Notes: generated by a model not told the origin, from the sequence alone. Positions 17,349 through 26,656 are shown, counted from the first letter of the stretch. The stretch is 64,000 nt of DNA from Kerstersia similis (GCF_965139615.1 NZ_CBCSIQ010000011.1:1-64000); one strand, 5' to 3'. Numbers and translations are program-made.

Positions 17349-18647
17349 ATGATTCTGCATATTTTGAAGAAGCGCGCCGGTGCTGCCGGGCTGGCATTGG
17401 CCGGCTTGATGGCGGGTGCCCCGGTCATGGCTGCGCCGGTGGATATTTCGTTTTACTTCCCGGTTGCCATTGGTGGCCCGGTCACGAAGATCATTGATGA
17501 CATGGTGGCGGATTTCCAATCCGAGCATCCCGATATCCGTGTGCAGGCGGTGTATTCCGGGACCTACAACGAGACGGCGGCCAAGTCGCTCACGGCGGCG
17601 CGCAGCGGCAAGCCGCCAGCGGCAGCCATCATGCTCTCGACGGAGATGTACACCCTGCGAGACCAGGATGTGCTGGTGCCGATAGATGCGCTGGTGAAAA
17701 CGGATGAGGATCGTGCCTGGCTGCAGGGCTTCTTCCCTGGTTTCATGCGTAACAGCCAGAGCGACGGGCAGACCTGGGGCATTCCTTTCCAGCGTTCGAC
17801 ATCGGTATTCTTCTGGAACAAGGATGCGTTCCGCGAAGCCGGGCTGGATCCGGAGCGCGGCCCGCAAACCTGGGACGAAGTGATCGAATTCGCCGGCAAA
17901 CTGACCAAGAAGGACGACAAGGGCAATGTCGTGCGCTGGGGCATGCAGGTGCCTTCCTCATTGACGGCTTACTGGCTGCTGCAAGGCTATGTGGCGCAGA
18001 ACACCGGCAAGATCGCCAGCGACGACGGCACGCAGACTTATTTCAATTCCCCCGAGGTGGTCGAGGCCATGCAGTTCTGGGTGGATCTGGGCAGCAAGCA
18101 CAAGGTCATGCGCCCCGGTGCCATCGAGTGGGCCACCACGCCCAAGGACTTCTTCGAGGGCCGTACCGCCATGATGACGACCACGACGGGCAACCTGACC
18201 AATGTGCGTACCAATGCACCCTTCCCGTTCGGTGTGGCGATGCTGCCCGCAGGCAAGCAGCGTGGCACGCCGACAGGGGGTGGCAATATCTATCTGTTCA
18301 AGGATGCAACGCCCGAACAGCAGCAGGCCGCGTTCACCTTGGCCAAATGGCTGACCTCGGCAGAGCGTGCGGCGCAATGGGGTATTCGCACCGGTTATGT
18401 GGCCGTACGCCCGGATGCCTGGGAAACGCCGGCCATGCAGGCTTACGTGTCTGAATTTCCGGCCGCTGCCGTGGCGCGTGATCAGCTGGAATATGCCGTG
18501 GCGGAGTTGTCCACGCATGACAATCAACGCGTGGCGCGCCTGATCGACGACAACATCGAAGCTGCCCTGACGGGCCGCAAGACGGCGCAGCAGGCCATGG
18601 ACGACGCCCAGGCGGAGTCTGAACGCATTTTGCGCCGCTATCGCTGA
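17349..18647 (+). CDS. Ugp-type ABC transporter substrate-binding protein
   Basis: A 432-residue periplasmic binding protein with a Sec signal peptide (MILHILKKRAGAAGLALAGLMAGAPVMA, cut near residue 28). It is an extracellular solute-binding protein family 1 member, close to UgpB: YSGTYNETAAKSLTAARSG and PFQRSTSVFFWNKDAFREAG are typical, as is GGGNIYLF with a nearby TSAERAAQW. UgpB binds sn-glycerol-3-phosphate and glycerophosphodiesters. The neighbouring phosphatase and phosphodiesterase genes agree with a phosphoester ligand, but the residues seen do not settle which one. Confidence 0.9.
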   Translation: MILHILKKRAGAAGLALAGLMAGAPVMAAPVDISFYFPVAIGGPVTKIIDDMVADFQSEHPDIRVQAVYSGTYNETAAKSLTAARSGKPPAAAIMLSTEMYTLRDQDVLVPIDALVKTDEDRAWLQGFFPGFMRNSQSDGQTWGIPFQRSTSVFFWNKDAFREAGLDPERGPQTWDEVIEFAGKLTKKDDKGNVVRWGMQVPSSLTAYWLLQGYVAQNTGKIASDDGTQTYFNSPEVVEAMQFWVDLGSKHKVMRPGAIEWATTPKDFFEGRTAMMTTTTGNLTNVRTNAPFPFGVAMLPAGKQRGTPTGGGNIYLFKDATPEQQQAAFTLAKWLTSAERAAQWGIRTGYVAVRPDAWETPAMQAYVSEFPAAAVARDQLEYAVAELSTHDNQRVARLIDDNIEAALTGRKTAQQAMDDAQAESERILRRYR

Positions 18648-18769
18648 CACCGGGAATCGGCGCGGGCCCGGTGCCTGCCGCACCGTGGCCGGAACACCAT
18701 GTTGCGGCATGGGAACCGGCCACGCAACGGCAAGAGACATCCGGCCCGCCTGCCTGAAAGAGACTCTCC

Positions 18770-19645
18770 ATGAATTTGCGCTTTGCTCCTGTTCAGGGCT
18801 GGCTGCTGTTGTTGCCGGCAGTCGTGCTGCTGGTGGCGTTCACGCACTATCCGGCAGTCGCCACGTTTATCCACAGCTTCTTCAGTACGCCGGTCGGCGC
18901 ACGCCCGGCGGTGTTTGTCGGGCTGGAAAACTACACCGTCATGCTGGACGATCCGGTTTTCATGACCTCGCTCTGGAACAGCACTCTCTACGCGCTGGTG
19001 ACGGTGCCTGCCGCGATCGTGCTGGCGCTGGGGCTGGCGCTGATCGTCAATAGCGGCATGCGCGGCCGGGCCTGGATGCGCTTGTCCTTTTTCCTGCCCA
19101 CGATGTTGCCGATGATTGCCGTCGCCAATATCTGGCTGTTTTTTTATACCCCTGATTATGGCCTGCTGGATCAGCTGCGCGGCCTGTTCGGCCTGAGTGA
19201 AAAGAACTGGCTCGGGGATCCTTCCACGACACTGGCGTGCCTGATGGTGCTGGCGGTCTGGAAGGAAGCTGGGTTCTTCATGATCTTCTACCTGGCTGCG
19301 TTGCAGCAGATGGATCCTGCGCTGCGTGAAGCCGCGACGCTTGAAGGGGCCAGCCGCTGGACTTTTTTCCGTCGCGTGACCTGGCCGCTGCTGATGCCGA
19401 CCACCCTGTTCGTGATGATCAACGCGTTGATCAACTCATTTCGGCTGATCGACCATGTCATCGTCATGACGCGGGGCGGCCCGGACAACGCCAGCAATCT
19501 GTTGCTGCATTACATCTACAACGTCGGCTTCAAGTACTGGGATACGGCCTATGCATCGGCCTTGACGGTCGTGTTGCTGGCCTTGATGGCGATCCTGGCA
19601 TTCGTGCAGTTCGCCTGGTTGGATAAAAAGGTGCATTACCAATGA
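18770..19645 (+). CDS. Ugp/MalF-type ABC permease
   Basis: A 291-residue integral membrane permease with six hydrophobic helices. The EAA loop, AALQQMDPALREAATLEGASRWTFFRRVTWPLLMP, contacts the ATPase. An N-terminal helix (GWLLLLPAVVLLVAFTHYPAVATF) is followed by a periplasmic stretch. It corresponds to UgpA in the Ugp system. Its stop overlaps the start of the second permease by 4 bp (ATGA at 19642), so the two are translationally coupled. It follows the binding-protein gene after a 122-bp gap that carries no clear terminator. Confidence 0.92.
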   Translation: MNLRFAPVQGWLLLLPAVVLLVAFTHYPAVATFIHSFFSTPVGARPAVFVGLENYTVMLDDPVFMTSLWNSTLYALVTVPAAIVLALGLALIVNSGMRGRAWMRLSFFLPTMLPMIAVANIWLFFYTPDYGLLDQLRGLFGLSEKNWLGDPSTTLACLMVLAVWKEAGFFMIFYLAALQQMDPALREAATLEGASRWTFFRRVTWPLLMPTTLFVMINALINSFRLIDHVIVMTRGGPDNASNLLLHYIYNVGFKYWDTAYASALTVVLLALMAILAFVQFAWLDKKVHYQ

Positions 19646-20628
19646 AGATAAGCACGCAAATCGGCGCGCAAACCGGGCCAGGTGCCGCCCTGGCTCAAGG
19701 GGCAGCCGCCACCGTGGATGCCGGCCTGCCGGAGTCCGCAAGCCGCCGCCTGGGCCGGGCTGGCCGTGTGGGCGATGCAGGCCATCCAGGTCATACGGGC
19801 GGGCTGGCGCGCCTGCAGGCCGTGCTGACGGCTGCCTGGTTGGAAACCGCTGGCGCGTGGCTGCTGGCGCTGTTGTGGCTGCTGCCTTTTGCCTATGTCG
19901 TCTGGACCGCCATTCACCCGGTTGCCTATGAAGTCCGCTTCAGCCTGACCGCGCCCCTGACGCTGGAAAACTTCCGCGCGGCCTGGAATGCTGCACCCTT
20001 CGCCACGTACATGGTGAACACCGCGTTGCTGGTGACGGTCATCATGGCGGTGCAGTTCGTGCTGTGCACCCTGGCGGCTTATGCCTTTGCCCGCTTCCGG
20101 TTCCCTGGCCGCAATCTGCTGTTCTACCTGGTGCTGCTGCAGCTCATGATCATGCCGGAAATGCTGATGGTGGAGAACTACCGCACGATCAGCAATATGG
20201 GTCTGCTGGATACGCTGCTGGCCATCGGCATGCCCTACTTTGCATCGGCCTTCGGGATATTCCTGCTGCGCCAGACCTTTCTTGCAACGCCGCGTGCGCT
20301 GGAAGATGCCGCACGCATCGAAGGGGCCAGCACGCTGGGCATACTCTGGCGTGTTTATGTGCCCCTGGCGCGGCCGGTTTATGTGGCGTACGGCCTGGTG
20401 TCCATCAGCTACCACTGGAACAATCTGCTGTGGCCGCTGATCGTCACGAATTCGGTTTCCACCCGGCCGGTAACGGTCGGACTGCAGGTGTTCTCTTCGC
20501 CGGATCAAGGCACCAGCTGGGCCATCATTTCGGCCGCCACCCTGCTGACTTCTGCCCCTTTGCTGGTGGCATTCCTGCTATTCCAGAAACAGTTCATCCA
20601 GAGCTTCATGCGCGCCGGCATCAAATGA
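19642..20628 (+). CDS. Ugp/MalG-type ABC permease with long N-terminal extension
   Basis: A 328-residue permease, about 45-50 residues longer than typical UgpE/MalG proteins. The extra length is a Gly/Ala-rich hydrophilic N-terminus (residues 1-60) before the first helix (AGAWLLALLWLLPFAYVVWTA). The remaining helices and the EAA loop, RALEDAARIEGASTLGILWRVYVPLARP, are standard. The 4-bp overlap with the preceding permease supports this start, but an internal start near residue 58 could give a normal-length protein. Together the two permeases form the membrane channel of the importer. Confidence 0.9.
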   Translation: MKISTQIGAQTGPGAALAQGAAATVDAGLPESASRRLGRAGRVGDAGHPGHTGGLARLQAVLTAAWLETAGAWLLALLWLLPFAYVVWTAIHPVAYEVRFSLTAPLTLENFRAAWNAAPFATYMVNTALLVTVIMAVQFVLCTLAAYAFARFRFPGRNLLFYLVLLQLMIMPEMLMVENYRTISNMGLLDTLLAIGMPYFASAFGIFLLRQTFLATPRALEDAARIEGASTLGILWRVYVPLARPVYVAYGLVSISYHWNNLLWPLIVTNSVSTRPVTVGLQVFSSPDQGTSWAIISAATLLTSAPLLVAFLLFQKQFIQSFMRAGIK

Positions 20629-20687
20629 CCGGGCGTTGCCGTCTTGCCGTTTCTTGAACTCTACCGTCAATCAGGAATTCTCTTTCC

Positions 20688-21533
20688 ATGTCTTCCGCTG
20701 CTTCTTTCCCGCCCATTACCTTCATCCACCTGACAGACCTGCACATCGGTGATCAAGGGGCCGATCCAGGGCTGAAGTCAGACACGGCGAGTCGTTTGGC
20801 TGCCGTCGTCGCAACGATTCAGGCCATGCAACCGGCGCCTGCCTTTGTCCTGGTCAGCGGTGATCTGAGCAATCGTGGCGATGCGGCGAGCTATCGCAAG
20901 CTTGCCGGTTTGATGGCGCCGCTGCCTATGCCGGTGCTGTATGCCGCCGGCAACCATGACGAACGCGCAGCATTGCGCGCAGAGCTGCGCTTGCCGCATG
21001 CTGAATCCGGGGCCCAGGCGCCCTGTCACTATGATCAGGTGGTGGCAGGCGTGCATGTGATCGTGCTGGATACCAGTGTGCCCGGCCAGATTGGCGGTGC
21101 GCTGGATGACAGCCAGTTCGGCTGGTTGCGCCAACGCCTGGATGCGTATCCTGCCATGCCGCGTTTGCTGGTGGCGCATCATGCACCGGCGCTGGATGAA
21201 GCCGATGAAACCGGGCAATGGGAAACGCTCAGCCTGGCCGATACGCGCCGCCTGCGCGACCTGCTGCGAGGGCATCAGGTGGCTGGCATGTTCTGCGGCC
21301 ATATCCATTACGACCGCGTATCGAACTGGTATGGCACGATGCTGGCGGTGGCGACCGGCCTGCATCATGCCAAGGATATTCTCTGTCAGGACCATCTCAG
21401 CCTGGTGCAAGGGGCAGGCTTTGCCGTCTGCACCTTGCGGCCCTCGGGACTGACGGTGGAATATGCGCCCTTGCCCGCCACGCGGCAGGAGGTGCAGGCG
21501 ATAGACTGGGCGCGGCTGCGCGCCAAGCGATAG
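20688..21533 (+). CDS. Metallophosphoesterase (class III cNMP PDE / GpdQ-like)
   Basis: A 281-residue calcineurin-fold phosphoesterase with all binuclear-metal motifs: DLHIGD (D-x-H), SGDLSN (GD), GNHDE (GNHD), VAHHAP and GHIH (GHxH). The family includes CpdA-type cyclic-nucleotide phosphodiesterases and GpdQ-type glycerophosphodiesterases. It is last in the SurE/Ugp-like operon. An appealing reading is that an imported phosphodiester is cut here to a phosphomonoester, which the SurE-like enzyme then dephosphorylates. No signal peptide, so cytoplasmic. Which diester it cuts cannot be told from sequence. Confidence 0.88.
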   Translation: MSSAASFPPITFIHLTDLHIGDQGADPGLKSDTASRLAAVVATIQAMQPAPAFVLVSGDLSNRGDAASYRKLAGLMAPLPMPVLYAAGNHDERAALRAELRLPHAESGAQAPCHYDQVVAGVHVIVLDTSVPGQIGGALDDSQFGWLRQRLDAYPAMPRLLVAHHAPALDEADETGQWETLSLADTRRLRDLLRGHQVAGMFCGHIHYDRVSNWYGTMLAVATGLHHAKDILCQDHLSLVQGAGFAVCTLRPSGLTVEYAPLPATRQEVQAIDWARLRAKR

Positions 21534-21589
21534 CTTGCATATGGCGCCAGAACGGGTATGGGGCAGAACGGGCCAGGTTCGTGTGGGCC

Positions 21590-21634
21590 GAATCGGCTAA
21601 ATCGGCCAAATGGGCCAAGTGCGTCAAGTGGCCT
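21590..21634. repeat. Degenerate 9-bp tandem repeat
   Basis: Between the phosphoesterase and gluQ the sequence steps through GAATCGGCT, AAATCGGCC, AAATGGGCC, AAGTGCGTC and AAGTGGCC, a diverging 9-bp unit of about five copies. The gap is non-coding and lies between convergent genes. Confidence 0.5.
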
Positions 21635-21653
21635 ATCCTGGCAGGTGTGGCGT

Positions 21654-22568
21654 TCAGCGGGCGATATGCCAGCGTGCTGCCCAGCGTGCCGTGGCGGTTG
21701 ACCAGAAGGTGGCGACATCGGTGACGGACAGGGTCTCGAAGCCCAGCGCGCGCCAGGCGTGCATCAGGGTAGCCAGCGGTTGCGTGAGATCCAGTGCCGG
21801 CGCATGGTTTTGCTTGGACAGCTTGAGGCCGGTGGCAGGGTCGAGCACCAGTGGTACATGCATGTAGCGCGGTATGGGGTAGCCCAGCAACCCGGCCAGC
21901 TGGATCTGGCGCGCCGTGCTGGTGAGCAGGTCTGCGCCGCGTACGATGTCGGTGATGCCCTGCTCGCCATCATCGACGACAACGGCCAGTTGATAGGCCC
22001 ACAGGCCGTCTGCGCGCCGCAAAACGAAGTCGCCGACATCGGTTTCCACATCTTGCTGCTGCGGCCCCAGCCAGCGGTCTGTGAAATGTACCGTACCGGG
22101 ATCGACTCGCACGCGCCAGGCGCGCGCGCTGCGTCCAGGGGCCAGGCCGTGGCGGCACATGCCCAGGTAGGGACGTTCGCCATTGTCGCCCAGGCGGCCG
22201 GCTGCGCTGGCGGCGTCTGCAATCTCACGGCGGGTGCAAGCGCAAGGGTAGAGCCGGCCCTGCGCACGCAAGCGCGCCAAGGCGTCAAGATAGGCCGCTT
22301 CGCGCCGGGATTGCCAGATGACGTCGCCATCCCAGCGCATGCCCAGCGTTTGTAGCTGCTGCATGATGCAGTGATCGGCGCCGGGGATCATTCGGGGGGT
22401 ATCGACGTCTTCGATGCGTAGCAGCCAGCGGCCTTGGTGTGCACGCGCATCCAGCCAGCTGGCCATGGCAGCCACCAGGGAGCCATTATGCAGCGGCCCG
22501 CTGGGGCTGGGTGCGAAGCGGCCGACATAGCCGCCGGCAGCCTGCTTGCAGGGTGGCGTGGCGCCCAT
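21654..22568 (-). CDS. gluQ: Glutamyl-Q tRNA(Asp) synthetase
   Basis: A 304-residue GluRS paralogue lacking the anticodon-binding domain, the usual length for GluQRS. It glutamylates queuosine-34 of tRNA-Asp. The class-I signature is RFAPSPSGPLHNGSL. Cysteines in LYPCACTRREI and a later MCRH form the family zinc site. LKLSKQNHA replaces the KMSKS loop. The body contains YQLAVVVDDGEQGITDIVRGADLL, as in GluRS catalytic domains. It is followed closely, on the same strand, by smg upstream (23 bp apart). Confidence 0.95.
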   Translation of the reverse strand: MGATPPCKQAAGGYVGRFAPSPSGPLHNGSLVAAMASWLDARAHQGRWLLRIEDVDTPRMIPGADHCIMQQLQTLGMRWDGDVIWQSRREAAYLDALARLRAQGRLYPCACTRREIADAASAAGRLGDNGERPYLGMCRHGLAPGRSARAWRVRVDPGTVHFTDRWLGPQQQDVETDVGDFVLRRADGLWAYQLAVVVDDGEQGITDIVRGADLLTSTARQIQLAGLLGYPIPRYMHVPLVLDPATGLKLSKQNHAPALDLTQPLATLMHAWRALGFETLSVTDVATFWSTATARWAARWHIAR

Positions 22569-22591
22569 GGTGTTTGTGCGGTGGCGGATGC

Positions 22592-23050
22592 CTAGTGCAG
22601 CAGCCGGGCGCCGCCCTGCTCCAGCAATTCTTCCAGGATGAAGCGGTCAATCTCGGCTTCCTGGCTCCAAAGCACCATCAGCGCAATGATCTTGATGGTT
22701 TCCAGCGAAACCGGGGATTCCGAGCACACCATCGCGCGGTCGATAACAATCTCGCGCAGCGCGGCAGGCAGAACCCCTGCGCTTTCCAGGAAGGAGATGA
22801 AACCGATGGCCTGGGTACCCAATGCCTGATACTCCGCATCGCTGTAGATGCGGGTGCCGGTGATGGGGCTGTCCGTCAAACCAACACAGCGAGCCGTGCT
22901 TTCCGCCAGGCCGCCCAGCCATCCCAGGGCCTCGTCGATGTCCTCGTCCTCGAAGCCGGCCGCCGCCAGACGGCGTGCCAGTACATCCGCGGCAGGACAG
23001 GCCTGGGGGGTGTAGTAGTTCTCGAACAGATAAACCAAAATGTCGTACAT
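22592..23050 (-). CDS. smg: Smg family protein (DUF494)
   Basis: A 152-residue acidic, mostly helical cytoplasmic protein from MYDILVYLFENYYTPQACP to EELLEQGGARLLH; MYDILVYLFENY is the family hallmark. A much longer open frame continues upstream but has no homology and runs antisense to argD, so the ATG at 23050 is the start. Smg is usually downstream of dprA in proteobacteria; here dprA is absent. The 309-bp gap 23051-23359 before argD holds only presumed divergent promoters. Function is unknown. Confidence 0.93.
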   Translation of the reverse strand: MYDILVYLFENYYTPQACPAADVLARRLAAAGFEDEDIDEALGWLGGLAESTARCVGLTDSPITGTRIYSDAEYQALGTQAIGFISFLESAGVLPAALREIVIDRAMVCSESPVSLETIKIIALMVLWSQEAEIDRFILEELLEQGGARLLH

Positions 23051-23359
23051 GAGCAGCGTAGTTCGCCTGTATGGGTCCGGATCCGGGCCGAGATAGCCAT
23101 GGCGGGGGTGCCGCCGCTTTCCGTAATCGTATAGGCCAAGCCTGAGGCCCAGTTTACTCCAAGAGATGAGTACGTATGCCAGCGGCGGTATTTTCGCCCT
23201 GCGGGCAGGGCTCAGAGAGGGTGGTTTTGCCCGCATGAGACAAGGCTGGGCGCTTCCGCGGAGGAATGTCGGGCAGCACATGGGTTTGTCGCGAAAAAAC
23301 CCGGTAAATGCGGCATACTGTCGGCTCCCCTTTACTACTTTTTGCGGCAGGTGGCCGAA

Positions 23360-24553
23360 ATGGAATTTTCTCAGTTCAGAGTGCAGGCAGTCATGGAAAT
23401 CACGCAACGTCCCGAACTCGTCTTCGTGCGAGGTGAGGGTTCGTGGCTGGAGGACCATGCCGGCAAGCGATATCTGGACTTCGTTCAGGGCTGGGCCGTC
23501 AATGCGCTGGGTCACAATCCCGAAGCCATCCGCACGGCGCTGCATCAGCAAGTGGATCGTCTGATCAACCCGTCGCCGGCGTTCTACAACGAACCGTCGA
23601 TCGCACTGGCCGGCCGTCTGACGGATGCCTCGTGTTTTGACAAGGTCTTCTTCGCCAACAGTGGCGCGGAAGCCAACGAGGGGGCGATCAAGCTGGCCCG
23701 CCGCTATGGTCAGATCCACCGCAACGGCGCCTACAAGATCATCACCTTCACCAACGCCTTCCACGGCCGCACGCTGGCGACCATGTCGGCCTCGGGCAAG
23801 CCGGGTTGGGATACCCTGTTTGCGCCCCAGGTCGATGGGTTCCCCAAGGCGACCTACAACGATATCGCCTCGGTGGAAGCGCTGATCGACGACCAGACCG
23901 TTGCCGTGATGCTGGAGCCTGTGCAGGGCGAGGCCGGTGTCGTTCCGGCAACGGACGAGTTCCTGCAGCAGCTGCGCGAACTGACGCGCAAGCATGGCCT
24001 GCTGCTGATCGTTGATGAAGTGCAGACCGGCATGGGTCGTACGGGCAAGATGTTCGCCTACCAGCATGCCGGCATCGAGCCGGACATCATGACGCTCGGC
24101 AAGGGCATCGGCGGTGGCGTGCCGCTGTCGGCATTGCTGGCGCGTGAGGAAGTCAGCTGCTTCCAGCCCGGCGATCAGGGGGGGACCTATAACGGCAACC
24201 CCTTGATGACGGCAGTTGGCGTGGCGGTATTCGATACGCTGGCGGCACCGGGCTTCCTGGACAACGTCGTCAAGCTGGGTGAGTTGCTGTCGCAGCGTTC
24301 GCTGGCGTTCTCGGCCAAATGGGGCATGAATGGCGAGCGTGGCCGTGGCTTGTTGCGTGCCCTGGTGCTGGATCGCGATGATGGCGCGCAGATTGTCGAA
24401 GCGGCTCGTGATATGTCGCCGGTCGGGCTGCTGCTCAACTCGCCGCGCCCCAACCTGCTGCGTTTCATGCCTGCCTTGAACGTGACGCCGGAAGAAATCG
24501 ACCTGCAATTCGAATTGCTGGAGCAAGTGTTCCGTCAGGTGCGCGGCGCGTAA
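23360..24553 (+). CDS. argD: Acetylornithine aminotransferase family protein (class III PLP)
   Basis: A 397-residue class III aminotransferase from MEFSQFRVQAVMEITQRPEL. Motifs are NSGAEANEGAIKLARR (cofactor phosphate binding), TFTNAFHGRTLATMSASGK, LEPVQGEAGV, IVDEVQTGMGRTG (the Asp that contacts the pyridine nitrogen) and DIMTLGKGIGGGVPLSALLA with the Schiff-base Lys. Acetylornithine transaminase makes N-acetylornithine in arginine synthesis, and closely related members act on succinylornithine, GABA or ornithine. No other arg gene is nearby, so the exact substrate is likely but not certain. Confidence 0.82.
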   Translation: MEFSQFRVQAVMEITQRPELVFVRGEGSWLEDHAGKRYLDFVQGWAVNALGHNPEAIRTALHQQVDRLINPSPAFYNEPSIALAGRLTDASCFDKVFFANSGAEANEGAIKLARRYGQIHRNGAYKIITFTNAFHGRTLATMSASGKPGWDTLFAPQVDGFPKATYNDIASVEALIDDQTVAVMLEPVQGEAGVVPATDEFLQQLRELTRKHGLLLIVDEVQTGMGRTGKMFAYQHAGIEPDIMTLGKGIGGGVPLSALLAREEVSCFQPGDQGGTYNGNPLMTAVGVAVFDTLAAPGFLDNVVKLGELLSQRSLAFSAKWGMNGERGRGLLRALVLDRDDGAQIVEAARDMSPVGLLLNSPRPNLLRFMPALNVTPEEIDLQFELLEQVFRQVRGA

Positions 24554-24604
24554 TCCTGCGGTCAATCCGCTGCCTGGCGTTGAGCCGGGCAGCGTGCCTG
24601 AGAC

Positions 24605-24643
24605 ATCGCCCGCCGGCCTTGCCACCGGCGGGCGATCTTGTTT
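24605..24643 (+). terminator. Strong hairpin after argD
   Basis: ATCGCCCGCCGG (24605-24616), an 8-base loop and CCGGCGGGCGAT (24625-24636) form a perfect 12-bp stem followed by CTTGTTT. It lies in the 99-bp convergent gap with aceK and could stop transcription from both sides, though the T-run favours the plus strand. Confidence 0.7.
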
Positions 24644-24652
24644 CTGGCGGAT

Positions 24653-26500
24653 TCAGCGCTGTTGCGCCAGTTCATCCGCTGCCGGCGCGGCATGGCTGGC
24701 GAAGCGGCTGCCGGGGTCATAGGGAAAGATATCGGCGACGCCGCCACGCGCGATCCTGGCCTGGCACGCGCGCCACCATTCCGGTTGCAGCAGCGCGGCA
24801 TGTCTGGCCACGAAAGGCAGGCGCAGTGCCGGATCGCTGAAAAGGAAGTGCTCGAATTCCTCCGGGAAGACATCATTGGGGCCGGTGGCGTACCAGGTAT
24901 CGGCACTCATCTCGGCGTCGTCATCCGGGGCGTCGGGGATATGGCGGAAATTCATTTCAGTCATGGACTGGATTTCGTCGTAATCGTAGAACACCACCCG
25001 TCCCAGGCGCGTCACGCCGAAATTCTTGAAGAGCATATCGCCGGGGAACAGGTTGGTTGCCGCCAGTTCCCGGATGGCGTTGCCATATTCCTCCAGGGCG
25101 GCCGCCCGCGCTGCGGCGCCCGCTTGCCAGAGATAGAGATTGAGCGGCGTCATGCGGCGCTCGATATAAACATGGCGCAGTATCAGCGTATCGCCCTGCT
25201 CTTCGAGCTGTGAGGGAATGTGGGTGCGCAAGGCCTGCAGCAACTCGTCGGAAAAACGGTGGCGCGGCAGCGCGACTTGCGAGTATTCCCAGGTATCGGC
25301 CATGCGTCCGGCGCGGTCGTGCAGTTTGACCTGCTGGTATTTGCGGCGCACGATGCTGGCCGTCATGCCGTCTTTTTCTATGTGATCGCGGATGATCTTG
25401 AACACATAGGGATAGGACGGCAGCGTGAACACGAACATCACCATGCCAGGAATGCCGGCGGCGGTTTCAAAGGCGTCGCCGGATTGCGCCAGATGCTGCA
25501 GAAAGTCACGGTAGAACAGCGTCTTGCCCTGCTTTTGCAGGCCTATCATGGTGTATAGCTCGGCCAGCGGCTTGCGTGGCAGCAGCGTGGAGAGAAAGCG
25601 CACGGTGGCCGAAGGCGCTTCCATGTCCACCAGGAAATAGGTACGGGCGAAGCTGAATACGCGGCTCAAGGCGTCTTGCCCATGCAGCAAGGCATCGGCA
25701 TAAAGCTGCCCGGATGGCAGCCGCAGCAGCGGAATGCAAAACGGATAGATGGCGCCCTGGTTCACCAGCCGGCCCAGCAGGTAGGCGCCTTTGTTGCGGA
25801 AAAAAAGCGTGCCATGCACATGCACCTGGCAGTCTTGTCCCAGCCGTGGCCCTTGGCCCTTGGGTAATGCCTGGCGCAGCAGACGGGTGGCAGCGCGTGC
25901 CAGCAGGCGCACATCGCGCGGCAAGTCCTCGAACGGCGCAGCCAGCCCGAAATCACCCAGCATGCGCCGGAACGTGGCGCGCAGGCCGGTGCGTGTCGGA
26001 TAGTAGGCGCGGAAGGCAGGACGTTGGCCCTCCAGGTAGTCGGTGGCGACGGCCGGGCGCACGAACAGGCAGGCATTGTTGAAGTACTCACGTCGCAGCA
26101 CGCGGCAGGAAACGGAGTTGAAGAAGGTTTCCGCGCACTCCGGCTGCGGGTGCCCGTCGAGCAGCGCCACAAATTCCTGCTTGATGGCCTGCCAGTGCGG
26201 GCTGGGATCGGCATCGCTGCCCTGCCCGTCCAGGCGCTGCGCCAGGGTATGCGCGCATTCCCGCACGCGTTGATCGTAGTAGTCGATGCGTTCGCGGGAA
26301 AGTTGCTGCATGCCGCGCCAATCCCCGGCTTCGAACAGGGCTTTGGCGCGCTGCGCGCTGTAGCGGAACAGCGCGTAATGCCGATTGAATCCTTGCAGGA
26401 TGCTTGCCGCTGCCTGGCGCGCCGGCAGGAGCCGGGCTATGGGTTCGACACGCAGGGGCGCGTCGCTGACGGGAAAGGGCATGTGGCGATTGCTGGACAT
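24653..26500 (-). CDS. aceK: Isocitrate dehydrogenase kinase/phosphatase
   Basis: From MSSNRHMPF (ATG at 26500, AAGGAA about ten bases upstream) this is a 615-residue AceK; a longer in-frame start at 26587 adds non-conserved residues. AceK phosphorylates and dephosphorylates isocitrate dehydrogenase, setting flux between the TCA cycle and the glyoxylate shunt. Family hallmarks include ETFFNSVSCRVLRREYFNN, FVFTLPSYPYVFKIIRD (ATP-binding lysine region), RRMTPLNLYL, NLFPGDMLFKNFGVTRLGRVVFYDYDE (catalytic Asp residues) and DVFPEEFEHFLF. aceA and aceB are not adjacent. A perfect palindrome sits in its promoter region, matching one before the MerR gene. Confidence 0.96.
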   Translation of the reverse strand: MSSNRHMPFPVSDAPLRVEPIARLLPARQAAASILQGFNRHYALFRYSAQRAKALFEAGDWRGMQQLSRERIDYYDQRVRECAHTLAQRLDGQGSDADPSPHWQAIKQEFVALLDGHPQPECAETFFNSVSCRVLRREYFNNACLFVRPAVATDYLEGQRPAFRAYYPTRTGLRATFRRMLGDFGLAAPFEDLPRDVRLLARAATRLLRQALPKGQGPRLGQDCQVHVHGTLFFRNKGAYLLGRLVNQGAIYPFCIPLLRLPSGQLYADALLHGQDALSRVFSFARTYFLVDMEAPSATVRFLSTLLPRKPLAELYTMIGLQKQGKTLFYRDFLQHLAQSGDAFETAAGIPGMVMFVFTLPSYPYVFKIIRDHIEKDGMTASIVRRKYQQVKLHDRAGRMADTWEYSQVALPRHRFSDELLQALRTHIPSQLEEQGDTLILRHVYIERRMTPLNLYLWQAGAAARAAALEEYGNAIRELAATNLFPGDMLFKNFGVTRLGRVVFYDYDEIQSMTEMNFRHIPDAPDDDAEMSADTWYATGPNDVFPEEFEHFLFSDPALRLPFVARHAALLQPEWWRACQARIARGGVADIFPYDPGSRFASHAAPAADELAQQR

Positions 26501-26642
26501 CGTGGCCGGGTTCCTTTCTGCCATGTCGCTGCCTGAACGTGTGGCCGGAGCCGGAAGATGGCGGCTTCTCCGGTGCTTCTCCGGCACGGGCGGATTTCCA
26601 AAATTACCGCTGTTTTCCTGATGGAATTGCCAGAAAATTATT

Positions 26643-26656
26643 TTACGTTAACGTAA
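26643..26656. promoter_or_regulatory. Palindrome TTACGTTAACGTAA upstream of aceK
   Basis: A perfect 14-bp palindrome in the 179-bp gap between merR and aceK, both on the minus strand. It is about 145 bp before the aceK start. It shares its arms TTACGT/ACGTAA with the site at 27078-27091, and resembles the TTTACGT-ACGTAAA type of operator described for LiuR-like MerR regulators. Confidence 0.65.

Noticed and set aside
16074..17867. 597-codon minus-strand frame across the SurE and ABC ATPase genes
   Set aside because: Shadow of well-supported plus-strand genes; Arg/His/Gln-rich translation without domains.
23051..24625. Upstream extension of smg to a 677-residue protein
   Set aside because: The extra N-terminal part is antisense to argD. 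The Smg family begins MYDILVYLFENY, matching the ATG at 23050.
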